Assembly (NCBI RefSeq): GCF_034470605.1 | Contig: NZ_JARGYT010000001.1 | Span: 1 to 64,000, forward strand | Direction: 5' to 3' | From: Cyrtobacter comes | GTDB lineage: Bacteria; Pseudomonadota; Alphaproteobacteria; Rickettsiales; Midichloriaceae | DNA: 64,000 nt | Shown here: one piece after another, positions 1 through 9,847 of the stretch | Layout: each line of letters begins with the position of its first letter | How positions within the stretch are numbered: the first letter of the stretch is position 1 | Program-made: the position numbers and the translations under genes | Notes under the pieces: model-generated | Databases searched by the model: none | What the model was told of the DNA's origin: nothing | The model's input: the letters and a program-made list of their open reading frames with translations, nothing else

Positions 1-2
1 GG

Positions 3-227
3 AAACAACCTTTTATCCATCTAAATACCATATTTATCGCCTCCAATATAATATTGCATCTTTTCCATTATTTGGCAAAACCTTTGTTAACAGTGCCTAT
101 ACGTGTTAGTGCTAATTTACGCCAATACTTTGAAATAAGCTGTATTGAACACACAAACCCACGCGACCGCAAAAATTTAACTCAACCCACGCGAGCACTA
201 TATATTATTATATTATCAATGCAATAA
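3..227 (+). CDS. possible 3' end of an unrecognised gene cut by the window edge
   Basis: A single frame stays open for 74 codons from the window edge to a TAA at 225-227. It translates to a mixed hydrophobic then polar tail (…ANLRQYFEISCIEH…) that I do not recognise. An open frame of this length is somewhat unlikely by chance in AT-rich DNA but not decisive. Two copies of the motif acccacgcga (about 158-167 and 187-196) lie in it and are GC-rich against the surroundings. It could equally be non-coding. Confidence 0.2.
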   Translation, partial: KQPFIHLNTIFIASNIILHLFHYLAKPLLTVPIRVSANLRQYFEISCIEHTNPRDRKNLTQPTRALYIIILSMQ

Positions 228-312
228 ATTTCGAATATTTGGATACCTCTAGCAATGGGCAATTATATGTATGACCTAAAATTGTGATGCGGTACTGTTT
301 AAATAATTAATA

Positions 313-597
313 TTAATCAGGAGGTTGGGCGCCAAGAGTGCGAGGCAGCTCATGTAAGCAATTCATGTGGTAAAAGCGGTATATACTTAGGCTGCATGCT
401 AGCGCATAAATAAATGCTGTGTTGATGGGGGTTTTGTTTATATCAAAGCTAGGCTTATTGGCTCTTGAAGAAGAAAGAAGATGATAACATCTATCACATT
501 CTTTAATGAAGTTGCCGAATGGGTCTGTTAATATATTGATCATTGGGTCGAAAGGGGTATGCAAAAGGGCTAAAATTGATTTTATTTTAATTGCCAC
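313..597 (-). CDS. hypothetical protein, 94 aa
   Basis: An ATG-started frame of 94 codons with no family I recognise. It has several cysteines (CDRC near residue 34) and a middle hydrophobic stretch (TAFIYALACSLSIY), and it ends in RTLGAQPPD. It lies downstream of mrcA on the same strand, 79 bases past the mrcA stop. Its composition is not obviously a shadow of another gene because nothing else covers this stretch. It may be a real small gene or a decayed remnant. Confidence 0.25.
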   Translation of the reverse strand: MAIKIKSILALLHTPFDPMINILTDPFGNFIKECDRCYHLLSSSRANKPSFDINKTPINTAFIYALACSLSIYRFYHMNCLHELPRTLGAQPPD

Positions 598-676
598 AAT
601 TATCTACCAGTTCTAGTGAGTTAATACGGCTACACAATGCTTTTTAAAAAGTGATGTATAATAAAAAGCATAGAAA

Positions 677-3028
677 TTAATTTATAGATTGCACTATGTC
701 CCACGCTGTGCTCACTTCATGATGTCCGGCTCGATTTCTTTTTGGCGTAATATTACTTGATTTAAAGAATTCCAATATTAAGTCATTAGTATCTGCCCCA
801 ATATCTGGTACAGATACTGGTTCTCCAGTAGTTTTATTTATATAAATTGGAGTTATGCCTGGCGGCATTTTAAATGATTTTGATGTACTGCTACTATAGT
901 TCATTGCTTCCATGAGGTTAATAAATATTGGTAGTGCAATGCTATAGCCCCCCTCTTTCTTTCCTAGAGTTTCTGGCTGGTCAAAGCCAACAAAAACACC
1001 AATAGTTATATCTGATGAAAAGCCTATAAACCAAGCATCGAAGCTATTATTAGTAGTTCCAGTTTTCCCGGCTATACCATGCCCAAGTCGTTTTGCCCTT
1101 ATGGCAGTTCCCCTTTGTACTACATCCTCAAGCATTGAGAGCATCTGGAAATTAACATCCTCATTTATTATTTTTTTATTTTGATAATAAACAAATGGCA
1201 TGTCGTAATTTTTAAAAATATTAAATTTATCACTGTATAGTAGGTTGCCATCGGCATCATATATACTTTCTATAAATCGTGGTGTTGGCATTGTACCATT
1301 GCTGGGAAACACATTATAAGCTGCGGTTATATCAATTAATGATGTTTCAAGTGTACCTAAGGCTATTGAGTAATTTGAATAATTTTCTGCCACGGAAAAA
1401 CCAAACTTCTCTACATATTTTGCTAAATTTTGAACGCCAATCTCCAGAGCCAATCTTACAGTTGCTGTATTTTTAGATTTTTCAAAAGCGGTTCTAATTG
1501 TTATATCGCCTAAATAATTTTTCCCATAATTATTTGGTGACCACGCTTTTGAGAATCCGTCACTTAATACAGAGATTGGAGAATCTGAGATTAAAAAATT
1601 TGGCTCATAACCACTATCCAGCGCTGCAAGATACACAAAAGTTTTGAAAACAGATCCGGGTTGTCGTTTTGATTGTATAGCTCTATTGAAGCTGCTTTTT
1701 CTATAATCATATCCACCTACCATTGCTAGTACTTTGCCGCTTGAGGGCTCTAAAGCTACTACAGAGCCCTCAAGTTTTGGGTCTTGTTGCAATATGATTT
1801 CACCATCATTGGATGTAGAGAATAATACTACATCACCTATTTTTAGATGATTGATAATCCAATTATTTGGTTTAGATGTTATATCATATATGTTACCATT
1901 CTTTATACCAAGGAGGGCTTTACCTTCTCTTTTACCCAAGAAGACGGCAATTGATAATCTACTTAAATGCCACGGTAATTTTATTAAAGATAATTGATTT
2001 TGCCAATTATTTAGTGAATGAAGAGAGGAGAATGGGGTATACCAGCCCATCTTTTTTGAATGATTTTCTATACCGTTTCTCAAGGCTTCAGACGCAGCTT
2101 TTTGTGTTTTTAGATCAAGGTATGTATTAACGGCAATACCACCTCTTTCAAATAACTCATCACCTATTAATTTCCTTGCCTCTTTTTCAACAAACTCTGT
2201 ATAATATAGATTGTTTATTTCCAGAGTCTTATTGGCTGTTTTAATTCCAAGATCTGTCTCAATGGAATTTTTGTATTCTTTTTCGCTAATAAATCCATCG
2301 TTAAGCATTTTCTTTAAAATCCAATCCCTCCTATTTTTAGCTCTTTTGCTATTGATGAATGGATTTAATGAAGAAGGGGCTTTTGGTAAGGATGCTAATA
2401 GTGCAGCTTCAGATACTGTAATATCTTTTAATTTTTTTTGAAAATATGTAGTGGAGGCTGCGAGTATGCCATATGAGCCCTGGCCTAGAAAAATTTCATT
2501 TAAATACAGCTCCATTACCTTTTCCTTTGATAATATATTACTTATTTTAATGGCGAGCAGCGCTTCTTTTACTTTTCTAAGTAATGTTCGCTCTTTATTT
2601 AATAGGAATATACGTACAACTTGTTGTGTAATTGTAGAGCCGCCTATAAGTCTTTTACCAGAAAATGAGGCGAGCGTACTTTGTAGTGTGGCTCTTATAA
2701 TGCTCTGGATATCTATACCGATATGGGAATAAAAATTTTTATCTTCTGCTGCTATAAATGCTGAAATTATGTGATTTGGAATATCATTATACTTAACATA
2801 GACACGATTTTCTTTACCAATCGAATCAACTAAGTTTGCTGTATTATCATAAATCCTTGCTTGTCGTAATGGCTTATAATTGAGTATTGCCTCATGATTG
2901 GGTAGCTCATTCCTTACAATTAATATAGATCCTAGAAATGAGATAAAAAAAAATGCAACGAGTAATAGAGAGTAGTACGTGACTCTCGATAATAGATCTA
3001 CAACTGAAATAAGGACTTTTAGTATCAT
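677..3028 (-). CDS. mrcA: bifunctional penicillin-binding protein 1a (transglycosylase/transpeptidase)
   Basis: Class A PBP that polymerises lipid II and cross-links peptidoglycan at the outer face of the inner membrane. One N-terminal membrane anchor (about residues 16-40) is followed by a GT51 domain with EDKNFYSHIG (catalytic Glu near 95), GGSTITQQ and ELYLNEIFLGQG. The transpeptidase domain has SVFK (near 458), SKN (near 517) and KTGTT (near 653). The length (783 aa) is normal. The reading frame extends five codons further to a TTG, but the ATG at 3028 overlaps the stop of the upstream gene as ATGA and follows AAAGGG, so I chose it. Together with dacA, dapD and pgeF it argues that this cell still builds peptidoglycan. 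Confidence 0.96.
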   Translation of the reverse strand: MILKVLISVVDLLSRVTYYSLLLVAFFFISFLGSILIVRNELPNHEAILNYKPLRQARIYDNTANLVDSIGKENRVYVKYNDIPNHIISAFIAAEDKNFYSHIGIDIQSIIRATLQSTLASFSGKRLIGGSTITQQVVRIFLLNKERTLLRKVKEALLAIKISNILSKEKVMELYLNEIFLGQGSYGILAASTTYFQKKLKDITVSEAALLASLPKAPSSLNPFINSKRAKNRRDWILKKMLNDGFISEKEYKNSIETDLGIKTANKTLEINNLYYTEFVEKEARKLIGDELFERGGIAVNTYLDLKTQKAASEALRNGIENHSKKMGWYTPFSSLHSLNNWQNQLSLIKLPWHLSRLSIAVFLGKREGKALLGIKNGNIYDITSKPNNWIINHLKIGDVVLFSTSNDGEIILQQDPKLEGSVVALEPSSGKVLAMVGGYDYRKSSFNRAIQSKRQPGSVFKTFVYLAALDSGYEPNFLISDSPISVLSDGFSKAWSPNNYGKNYLGDITIRTAFEKSKNTATVRLALEIGVQNLAKYVEKFGFSVAENYSNYSIALGTLETSLIDITAAYNVFPSNGTMPTPRFIESIYDADGNLLYSDKFNIFKNYDMPFVYYQNKKIINEDVNFQMLSMLEDVVQRGTAIRAKRLGHGIAGKTGTTNNSFDAWFIGFSSDITIGVFVGFDQPETLGKKEGGYSIALPIFINLMEAMNYSSSTSKSFKMPPGITPIYINKTTGEPVSVPDIGADTNDLILEFFKSSNITPKRNRAGHHEVSTAWDIVQSIN

Positions 3029-3336
3029 CCCTTTGTGAGCCAATTACTTTCTTTTATTACTGGTTGTGCATAAGACCGTTTTGCAATTGCTCTCACATTC
3101 ATCCCTTCTTTCATTATTTTAATTAGCTCCAGAGCAGAGTCCGCCTCAAGCTCATGCTTCCCATCATCCGTGTATACCAAATATACTTTATCATGCAATT
3201 TATATTTTGTATTGAAATCGTAATTTAAAAATTCTTTTAAATCTGAATCTCCGTAAATCTCACATAAGCTTATACCGTTTAGTGTATAAAAATTTCTGTA
3301 AGAGAGCGTCCCAAGAATAATATACTTCAGGATCAT
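3025..3336 (-). CDS. hypothetical protein upstream of and coupled to mrcA
   Basis: A 103-residue protein with no family I recognise. It begins with a hydrophobic patch (MILKYIILGTLSYRNFYTLNG) and continues as a small alpha/beta-looking soluble protein (KVYLVYTDDGKHELEADSALELIKIMKEG). Its stop overlaps the mrcA start by four bases (ATGA), so the two are probably translated together. A role beside cell-wall synthesis is inference from position only. Confidence 0.6.
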   Translation of the reverse strand: MILKYIILGTLSYRNFYTLNGISLCEIYGDSDLKEFLNYDFNTKYKLHDKVYLVYTDDGKHELEADSALELIKIMKEGMNVRAIAKRSYAQPVIKESNWLTKG

Positions 3337-3442
3337 AGGGTTCTTTTGAATAAAATCTATAGCTTTCTATAGTAGTGCCGCATATCCATTAATAGCAAAC
3401 GAATTTATGCATTTACCCTGGAAACTTATAGGTTTGTTAAAA

Positions 3443-4687
3443 CTATAAGTCGTGGAGACTATTTATACCTGTATCGCAGATGATACTAGATCTCAGTGCG
3501 CGTATTACTCTTACCTTGATTAATTTGCCCACCTCTACATCATCTCCTTCTAATTTGACAGTTGAAAAATCAGCTGCCTTACCGGTTCTCCCGCCTTCTA
3601 CTATAACATCAATTAATCTACCAACTTGTGACTTATAGTGTTCGTGCAATATATCAGAGCCAAGGGTTCTAAGGATGGCTGCCCTTTCTTTTCGTATCCT
3701 TTTATCGACCTGCGGCATTTTTGCTGCAGGGGTTCCATCTCTTTCTGAATACGGAAAAACATGCAGGTGCGCTATCCTAAGATCCTTAATTAAGGTAAAA
3801 GTATTAGTGAACATCTGGTCTGTTTCTGTTGGAAAGCCTGATATAATATCTGCGCCAAATACAACGTCCGGTCTTGCGGCTCTTGCTTTTTTGCAAAAAG
3901 TTATAATATCATTCCTAGAATGCCTTCTTTTCATTCTTTTTAGCACCATATCATCCCCTGCTTGCATGCTAAGATGCAAATATGGCGTTAGCCGCTTTTC
4001 TCTTGAAAAAAGGTCAATAAAATCGTCATCTAACTCAGCAACATCTATAGAAGAAAGTCTGAGCCTATGTAGATTAGGAAGTAAACGTAAAATTCTTTCT
4101 AAAAGTTGGGTTATTGTTGGTTTTCCTGGTAAATCAATACCATAATCTGTAATATCAACACCAGTAAAGACAACTTCATTACAGCCGTTTTCAACGGCTG
4201 TCCTTACTTTCTCATATACTTCGCCAACAGGTATGCTTTTACTTGCCCCTCTACCTTGTGGTATTATGCAAAATGTACAGCTGTGATTGCAACCATTTTG
4301 AATTTGAATATAGGCTCTGGATCTTCTTGGTAAGGCCACTATTTTAGACGGGGCCTTATTTAACATTTGTATAGTGCTGTCCTCCTTTTCGAGTATTTTC
4401 TCGTATGATGTAATATGTAATTTTTGGCTATTATCGATTATAAAATCAGCCATTTCTTCATACTTTTTTCCGTTTATTGTAGAAGCGCACCCAGTTAATA
4501 TTATCTTTTTTTGTGGATCTTCTCTTCTTATTTTACGTAAAGTTTGGCTAAGTTGACGCTCGGCTTCCTTAGTTACAGCACAGCTATTGATAATTACAGC
4601 GCCTGTATAGCCCTTGGTATCAAGTAATTTATTTATTTCATCACTTTCATAATTATTCAGTCTACAACCAAATGTTATAATCTCCAT
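3443..4687 (-). CDS. mtaB: tRNA t6A37 methylthiotransferase MtaB
   Basis: Radical-SAM methylthiotransferase that converts t6A to ms2t6A at position 37 of ANN-decoding tRNAs. The N-terminal MTTase domain shows the three cluster cysteines (C8, C36, C67). The radical SAM motif CNHSCTFC follows at C133, C137 and C140, then a C-terminal TRAM-like end. Length 414 aa, normal for MtaB and shorter than MiaB. The N-terminal MEIITFGCRLNNYES is typical of MtaB, whose cluster motif starts TFGCR(L/V)N. The frame also offers a TTG one codon upstream; I prefer the ATG. It stands alone, with 613 gene-free bases upstream. Confidence 0.93.
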   Translation of the reverse strand: MEIITFGCRLNNYESDEINKLLDTKGYTGAVIINSCAVTKEAERQLSQTLRKIRREDPQKKIILTGCASTINGKKYEEMADFIIDNSQKLHITSYEKILEKEDSTIQMLNKAPSKIVALPRRSRAYIQIQNGCNHSCTFCIIPQGRGASKSIPVGEVYEKVRTAVENGCNEVVFTGVDITDYGIDLPGKPTITQLLERILRLLPNLHRLRLSSIDVAELDDDFIDLFSREKRLTPYLHLSMQAGDDMVLKRMKRRHSRNDIITFCKKARAARPDVVFGADIISGFPTETDQMFTNTFTLIKDLRIAHLHVFPYSERDGTPAAKMPQVDKRIRKERAAILRTLGSDILHEHYKSQVGRLIDVIVEGGRTGKAADFSTVKLEGDDVEVGKLIKVRVIRALRSSIICDTGINSLHDL

Positions 4688-5303
4688 CAAAATAATAAAG
4701 TATGCACAGAGCCACGCATTGTACTATCTTTCCGTGATGACCTCAATAGAAAATCTTGTTATAGTTACTAGTGGTCATTAAAATTCTACCTGCTAAATTT
4801 TTCTGTAATATATTGATTTTTAACAATGGGTTATTTTGCATGCTGATATGCATCATGGGATCTTACTATATATTCTTATATTATGAATTAATGATAGTGG
4901 TTATTTATTAATCAATGTATTGGTTTTGCATACCAAGTTAACTATCGTATGTGTAATTTATACTAAGGTTTTTAATATGTGATTGAGCATGATATTTCTT
5001 GTGTTAATTAGAGTGTGCAAAGAATGGGCTATAAATTGATATGATAGATAATGTGTCTCGCGAATGGTGATATATCTAATTGAGAGAAAAATTTTTACTA
5101 TGATATATGCGTAGTATTGTGATGGGTATGTTCGGCTAGGATATGTATATTAATAAGCTGAAGTAATGAACGGTATAATTTTTCTGCGCGTAACGCAATA
5201 AAATATATAGAGATATTATTGTTTACAAATACAAATAAAAGCCTTATATCACCCTGATAAGTTGAGCGTATTGCGTAGTTTCTAGTTACAGTAGTTATTA
5301 TAT
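4688..5303. other. gene-free AT-rich spacer between divergent genes
   Basis: About 615 bases with no open frame, tRNA or clear repeat that I can support. It separates mtaB (minus strand) from the orphan 234-residue gene (plus strand), so it should carry promoters for both. I see no convincing -35/-10 pair. Confidence 0.5.
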
Positions 5304-6008
5304 ATGAGCTTTCTGGTTAGGTTATGGCATAAGGTTACGCCGCTGTATGTAAGTACTACAGAACACCCAATTCATCATGATATACGAATAGATAGATTGG
5401 CGTTAAATTTTTATATGTATAAAAAGATATGCTTAATTTCTGAATTTATTTCTGCGTTTGAGGTTGCTATATCTAAAGCTGGGAATATGGAAACGCATTC
5501 TTCTTCTCTTCTTAAAAAGAGCCTAGAGGCGTTGATTTTTGAAAAATCTTTATATGAAAAATTGTGTGATTTTCGTTTCCAATCAACTGTTCAATTAAGT
5601 AATATTGAAAGCTTGGTATCTTATTCAAACTTTATGACTGTTAATTCTATAATGAACAGTATACCAGTCTTTATATCGGCCATATTACCATACTTTATGG
5701 TAAACAAGGAAATAATAGAGTTATTTATCTGCATATATGCAAATAATAACGACGATAATATTAATGGTCATGATGCTTATAGCGACTTAATAGTAACTAA
5801 GATGAATAAAATAAAGTCCTTATATAGCGCTATAATGGATGATGCTAGTATTGTTATGAAGAATTTTACTGAAGAACAGCCGCCTGTGGTTTTGTTAAAA
5901 ATGGAGGAGACATTTCTACACAGCGTTATATTGAATTGGCACTTTATAGATGAGGTGTATACTGAATTTAAGAAACCTGCTATAACAACTGTAAAACAAG
6001 TTGAATGA
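5304..6008 (+). CDS. orphan hypothetical protein, 234 aa
   Basis: Not a family I recognise. The sequence is mostly helical-looking and contains a hydrophobic stretch around residues 110-135 (SIMNSIPVFISAILPYFMVNKEIIELFICIY) that could be a membrane segment. There is no signal peptide. Codon use matches the neighbours. It stands alone with long spacers on both sides and no operon partners. A lineage-specific protein, possibly host-directed, is only a guess. Confidence 0.6.
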   Translation: MSFLVRLWHKVTPLYVSTTEHPIHHDIRIDRLALNFYMYKKICLISEFISAFEVAISKAGNMETHSSSLLKKSLEALIFEKSLYEKLCDFRFQSTVQLSNIESLVSYSNFMTVNSIMNSIPVFISAILPYFMVNKEIIELFICIYANNNDDNINGHDAYSDLIVTKMNKIKSLYSAIMDDASIVMKNFTEEQPPVVLLKMEETFLHSVILNWHFIDEVYTEFKKPAITTVKQVE

Positions 6009-6086
6009 TTTGGGTTATAGATAAGTTGGTGTAGAGATATAAGCAAATCTATTAGTGGCTTGGTTATATTTTGGGATATGCGGTGG

Positions 6087-6112
6087 TCAAATATTATGAT
6101 CATAATATTTGA
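6087..6112. repeat. perfect 26-bp palindrome centred on GATC
   Basis: The bases from TCAAATATTATGA to their exact reverse complement form a gapless 26-bp palindrome. It lies 79 bases after the orphan gene and just before the tRNA-Tyr promoter. There is no T-run, so it is not a classical terminator; a protein-binding site or a weak transcription end is possible. Confidence 0.6.
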
Positions 6113-6120
6113 AAGGCTAT

Positions 6121-6149
6121 TGATTGTATGTCCTGTGTACTGTATAGAA
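6121..6149 (+). promoter_or_regulatory. sigma70-type promoter of tRNA-Tyr
   Basis: TTGATT, 17 bases, TATAGA. The -10 box ends 21 bases before the tRNA. Spacing is ideal and both boxes are close to consensus. Confidence 0.6.
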
Positions 6150-6170
6150 TTGACGGTAAACTAAATATTG

Positions 6171-6255
6171 GAGGGATGGCCGAGTGGACAAAGGCAGCAG
6201 ACTGTAAATCTGCCCGCGTGAGCGTACGTAGGTTCGAATCCTACTCTCTCCACCA
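6171..6255 (+). tRNA. tRNA-Tyr (anticodon GTA)
   Basis: Full class II cloverleaf: acceptor GGAGGGA pairs with TCTCTCC (one G-T), the anticodon arm holds GTA in the loop CTGTAAA, and a long variable arm and GGTTCGAATCC T-arm follow. The discriminator is A and CCA is encoded (6253-6255). The long variable arm is what bacterial tRNA-Tyr shares with Ser and Leu; the anticodon settles it. Confidence 0.97.
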
Positions 6256-6601
6256 AAAGTTTGATTATTATTCCGAATTTCAATATTCATATCCAAGCTT
6301 GTTATTCTTAAAATCAGTTCTTGGTTATTGATTCACAGCTTTTTATTGTGGGTATGTTATAGTGACTATAAAGAATACCAGAGATAATCAAGTATATTAG
6401 TAGATAAAGCTGCTTGATAGAAGTTAAAGCTTGAGTCTAGTTGGTTCGATTAACCAGTACTCTAAATGCCAGGTTCATTTACTATAGCTATGAGGTTTAG
6501 AGATGCGTAAAAGCATCATGATGTAAATTCTTACTATTTTGTTGCAACCTATAAAAATATCTCAAGCTTTTTGGTCTATGCTTATAGTCTCTGAGTCTTG
6601 A
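6256..6601. other. spacer after tRNA-Tyr, holds one copy of a dispersed repeat
   Basis: No gene seen. The stretch at 6406-6473 is repeated in inverse orientation at 47238-47306. The rest is AT-rich spacer downstream of the pgeF stop. Confidence 0.5.
6406..6473 (+). repeat. dispersed ~68-bp repeat, copy 1
   Basis: Starts AAGCTGCTTGATAGAAG and ends TAACCAGTACTCTAAATGCC. The reverse complement of 47238-47306 matches over its whole length (by eye roughly three quarters identical, ends best conserved). Both copies are intergenic. Confidence 0.6.
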
Positions 6602-7408
6602 TTAATTTATAGTTATTGCAGATATTTGGCATCCGTAAACATTTGTTTCTATTTTGGAGCTCCTTCTATAGCTAAAAAGAAGATCTGGGTTTGAAAATGT
6701 ATCAATATTGAGCTTATCGATAAGTTGCACGCCGCTTCTCTTCATTATTAATGCTGCATAACCACTTAGATCAAAGAGATATTTTTGATCTTTGAATAAA
6801 AGTGGTATGAAAAACGATGAGGATTCATTATCGTGCAATAAAAAATTTTCTCTAAAATAAGAATCAACTTCGTAGTTGTATTTGCATATACATGGGCCTA
6901 TCGCTGCTATAAGTTTATGATGGGCAACATTCATAGCATTGATAGTATTTTTTATTACACCGCCAATCAATCCTCTCCATCCTGCGTGAATTGCGGCAAT
7001 AACAGTGCCACTTATATCTGTGACTAATATGGGAATGCAGTCTGCAGTAAATATCCCTATTGCAATACCTGGTTTGTCAGTTATCAGAGCATCGCATTGA
7101 ACATCATATGTATTACAATCAATGGATGGGACATACATAAAGTTTGCGGTATGTCTTTGCATGGAAAGCTTTATGTTATATTTGGTACCAAGAGCAGCAG
7201 AAGCTATGCTTAAATTAGATTGTATAATATCAGTACCGCGTTCATTGATTGAATAGCTAAGAGAGCTGCGTGCCCCTGAGCATAATCCGCCCCTTCTACT
7301 AAAAAACCTGTGTGATATTTTATCTGAATGAGAAAGAAGAAGCCCACTCTGGAAAGAGTGGGCTTTAGCATGTTCGGAAAAGTAATTTATACCTCTAGTT
7401 CTTATCAT
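6602..7408 (-). CDS. pgeF: peptidoglycan editing factor PgeF (YfiH / laccase-domain family)
   Basis: Member of the YfiH/DUF152 family, cytosolic zinc enzymes described as peptidoglycan precursor editing factors and as purine nucleoside phosphorylases. Diagnostic motifs are present: [19 protein letters not shown] and [12 protein letters not shown], which carry the metal-binding Cys and His residues. Length 268 aa is normal. Its ATG lies inside the last codons of dnaK (14-base overlap), so it is co-transcribed and translationally coupled with dnaK, an unusual pairing. In this context an editing role for cell-wall precursors agrees with the PBP, DacA and DapD genes. Confidence 0.92.
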   Translation of the reverse strand: MIRTRGINYFSEHAKAHSFQSGLLLSHSDKISHRFFSRRGGLCSGARSSLSYSINERGTDIIQSNLSIASAALGTKYNIKLSMQRHTANFMYVPSIDCNTYDVQCDALITDKPGIAIGIFTADCIPILVTDISGTVIAAIHAGWRGLIGGVIKNTINAMNVAHHKLIAAIGPCICKYNYEVDSYFRENFLLHDNESSSFFIPLLFKDQKYLFDLSGYAALIMKRSGVQLIDKLNIDTFSNPDLLFSYRRSSKIETNVYGCQISAITIN

Positions 7409-9314
7409 CTTTTTTGTTTACTTCCTCAAATTCACCATCCACAACCCCCTCATCGCTAGAAGAGTTTTGTGAATTTTGATCACTACCTGAAGTAGTATGC
7501 TCATTTTGAGAAGTTTGGCTATAGATTTTTTCTCCTATCTTCATAGCTGCTGTTGTTAATGCCTGAATCTGAGATTTTAAAGTTTCTGCATCTTCTAGGG
7601 ATAATGAGTCTTTTAATGAGGATATCTTATCTTCAACTTCTTTTTTCTCACTATCTGAAAGTTTGGCAGAATGCTCTCTAAGGTTTTTTTCCGTATTGTA
7701 AATTAAGCTATCTGCCTGATTTTTAAGATCTATTAGTTCCCTTTTTTTACTATCTTCATTGGCATGTTGTTCTGCTTCCCTAACCATCTTATCTATTTCA
7801 GAATTTGATAAACCACCAGATGATTGTATTGTTATACGTTGCTCCTTATTAGTAGCTCTATCTTTTGCAGAAACATGTAATATACCATTTGCATCAACAT
7901 CAAATGTTACTTCTATTTGCGGTAGCCCTCTAGATGCTGGTGGAATTCCTTCTAAATTAAATTGCCCAAGCAATTTATTATTTGCGGCCATTTGTCTTTC
8001 ACCTTGAAAAACCCTAATGGTAACTGCGTGTTGATTATCTTCTGCTGTTGAAAATACCTGGCTTTTTTTAGTAGGAATAGTAGTATTTCTTTCTATAAGT
8101 GGTGTAAATACGCCGCCTAATGTTTCTATCCCAATAGAAAGTGGGGTAACATCTAAAAGAACCATATCCTTGACTTCGCCACTCAACACGGCTCCCTGAA
8201 TTGCAGCGCCCATTGCAACAACTTCATCAGGATTTACGCTTTTATTAGGTTCCTTTCCAAAGAAATTTTTTACAGTTTCTATCACTTTAGGCATTCTGGT
8301 CATGCCACCTACTAGAACAACTTCATCTATCTTATCGGTGGTTAAGCCGGCATCCTTTAAAGCTGCTCTACATGGTCCCATACTCCTCTCTATGAGATCA
8401 CCAACAAGGTTTTCTAATTTTGCTCTTGATATCTTTATATGTAGATGTTTTGGTCCTGTAGAATCTGCTGTGATATATGGGAGATTTATTTCTGTTTCCA
8501 GTGTGCTTGAAAGCTCTATTTTAGCTTTTTCTGCCGCTTCCTTAAGTCTTTGTATAGCTAGTGGATCTTTTGATATATCAACGCCAGTGGTATTTTTGAA
8601 TTCTTTGCATAGAAAATCCTGTATTCTCAAATCGAAATCTTCGCCACCAAGAAATGTATCGCCGTTTGTAGATTTTACCTCTATGACGCCATCATCCATT
8701 TCTAAAACGGAGATATCAAATGTTCCGCCACCAAGATCGTAAACAACTATAGTTTTTGAGCCCTTTTTTTCAAAGCCATATGCCATTGCTGCTGCGGTAG
8801 GTTCGTTTACTATTCTAAGTACGTCCAGTCCAGCTATTTTTCCAGCATCTTTTGTAGCTTGTCTTTGTGAATCATTAAAATACGCTGGTACCGTAATAAC
8901 CGCCTTATCAACTTTTTTTCCAAGGAAATCTTCTGCAGTTTTTTTCATTTTTAGCAAGATCTCTGCAGAAATCTGGCTAGGGGCCATGGTTTGGTCTGAA
9001 ATTTTAACCCATGCATCTCCATTAGTAGATTCAACAACATTAAAAGGTACCTTTGATATAAAGTCTTTTGTTTCTTTATCTTTGAATCTTCTACCTATTA
9101 GACGTTTCACTGCATAAACTGTCCCTTGTGGATTGGTGACTGCCTGCCTTTTTGCAGCCTGCCCAACAAGTCTTTCACCACTACTTGTTTTTGCAAATAT
9201 AGAGGGTGTAGTCCTAGCACCTTCAGAATTTTCTATAACTCTGGCTTGCTTTCCCTCCATAACGGCAACACATGAATTTGTGGTGCCAAGATCTATACCT
9301 ATAACGCTACTCAT
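7395..9314 (-). CDS. dnaK: chaperone DnaK (Hsp70)
   Basis: ATP-driven Hsp70 that folds and protects cytosolic proteins with DnaJ and GrpE. N-terminal phosphate loop [11 protein letters not shown] (residues 5-15), second phosphate motif DLGGGTFD near residue 195, linker region [17 protein letters not shown], then the substrate-binding domain and a charged C-terminus ending [12 protein letters not shown]. Length 639 aa, normal. dnaJ is not next to it; pgeF overlaps its end instead. A candidate promoter with heat-shock-like spacing is upstream (9348-9375). Confidence 0.99.
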   Translation of the reverse strand: MSSVIGIDLGTTNSCVAVMEGKQARVIENSEGARTTPSIFAKTSSGERLVGQAAKRQAVTNPQGTVYAVKRLIGRRFKDKETKDFISKVPFNVVESTNGDAWVKISDQTMAPSQISAEILLKMKKTAEDFLGKKVDKAVITVPAYFNDSQRQATKDAGKIAGLDVLRIVNEPTAAAMAYGFEKKGSKTIVVYDLGGGTFDISVLEMDDGVIEVKSTNGDTFLGGEDFDLRIQDFLCKEFKNTTGVDISKDPLAIQRLKEAAEKAKIELSSTLETEINLPYITADSTGPKHLHIKISRAKLENLVGDLIERSMGPCRAALKDAGLTTDKIDEVVLVGGMTRMPKVIETVKNFFGKEPNKSVNPDEVVAMGAAIQGAVLSGEVKDMVLLDVTPLSIGIETLGGVFTPLIERNTTIPTKKSQVFSTAEDNQHAVTIRVFQGERQMAANNKLLGQFNLEGIPPASRGLPQIEVTFDVDANGILHVSAKDRATNKEQRITIQSSGGLSNSEIDKMVREAEQHANEDSKKRELIDLKNQADSLIYNTEKNLREHSAKLSDSEKKEVEDKISSLKDSLSLEDAETLKSQIQALTTAAMKIGEKIYSQTSQNEHTTSGSDQNSQNSSSDEGVVDGEFEEVNKKDDKN

Positions 9315-9347
9315 TTCTTAGATAAAAATAAATGAACCTCAACGCCG

Positions 9348-9375
9348 ATATAGTAAGACTTTTAGAAGTTACAAG
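9348..9375 (-). promoter_or_regulatory. candidate dnaK promoter
   Basis: Read on the minus strand: CTTG (9375-9372), 18 bases, CTATAT (9353-9348). This resembles the alphaproteobacterial sigma32 pattern (CTTG, 17-18, CYTATNT) with one mismatch. The same bases also read as a sigma70-like TTGTAA / TATATC pair with 16-base spacing. It lies 34 bases before the dnaK start. Confidence 0.4.
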
Positions 9376-9788
9376 GCCTAAAAGTAAAAATAAGTAATTA
9401 ATGTGCCTATGCGTCAAATTTACAAAAGCTACTTCCTAACTACTATCGTTGCTTCACAGCCAAGGCAATAAGTATTATTTAAAGAATAAAAGTATAGTGA
9501 GGTTAAATATAATCCTTTCTTTATTATCTTTTTGTTAATTAGGGTTGTGGCCTGAAATAGTAATATGACAACAAATTATGAGTAGATTCGATAATGAAGA
9601 GTTATATTATTTGAAATGTATTTTGCAAGATGGATGTGTGTTGTCGCTAGAAACATCGTATATACGGCGATAATTATATATATAATTCACAATATTACGG
9701 CTATAATTATACCATTCTTCAAATATTAATCTGTCGCTAGAATACCACACTAAGAAAATAATCCGCACTATTACGTCAAATCCTGGTT

Positions 9789-9802
9789 GCATATACATAT
9801 GC
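9789..9802. promoter_or_regulatory. short inverted repeat upstream of the outer-membrane protein gene
   Basis: GCATAT-ac-ATATGC lies 46 bases before the start codon, where an operator or promoter element would sit. No partner regulator is visible; function is inference. Confidence 0.25.
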
Positions 9803-9847
9803 TGTTTGATAATTAATACATCGAATTTTATTTCTAAATTTTAAATA

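Larger units (their letters stand above)
9315..9847. other. divergent spacer between dnaK and the outer-membrane protein gene
   Basis: About 530 bases. It carries the dnaK promoter candidate at 9348-9375 and an inverted repeat at 9789-9802 upstream of the barrel gene. A 63-codon minus-strand frame (9607-9798) looks like chance. No other gene seen. Confidence 0.5.

Noticed and set aside
6128..6331. 67-codon frame over tRNA-Tyr
   Set aside because: It runs through the tRNA, which explains the conservation there.
6421..6472. possible tRNA remnant (GGTTCGATTAACC)
   Set aside because: The loop is 5 bases, not 7, and no acceptor or anticodon arm can be drawn; it is better explained as part of the dispersed repeat.
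9607..9798. 63-codon minus-strand frame upstream of the barrel gene
   Set aside because: Tyr/Ile-rich chance translation of AT-rich control DNA, with no ribosome site or homology.
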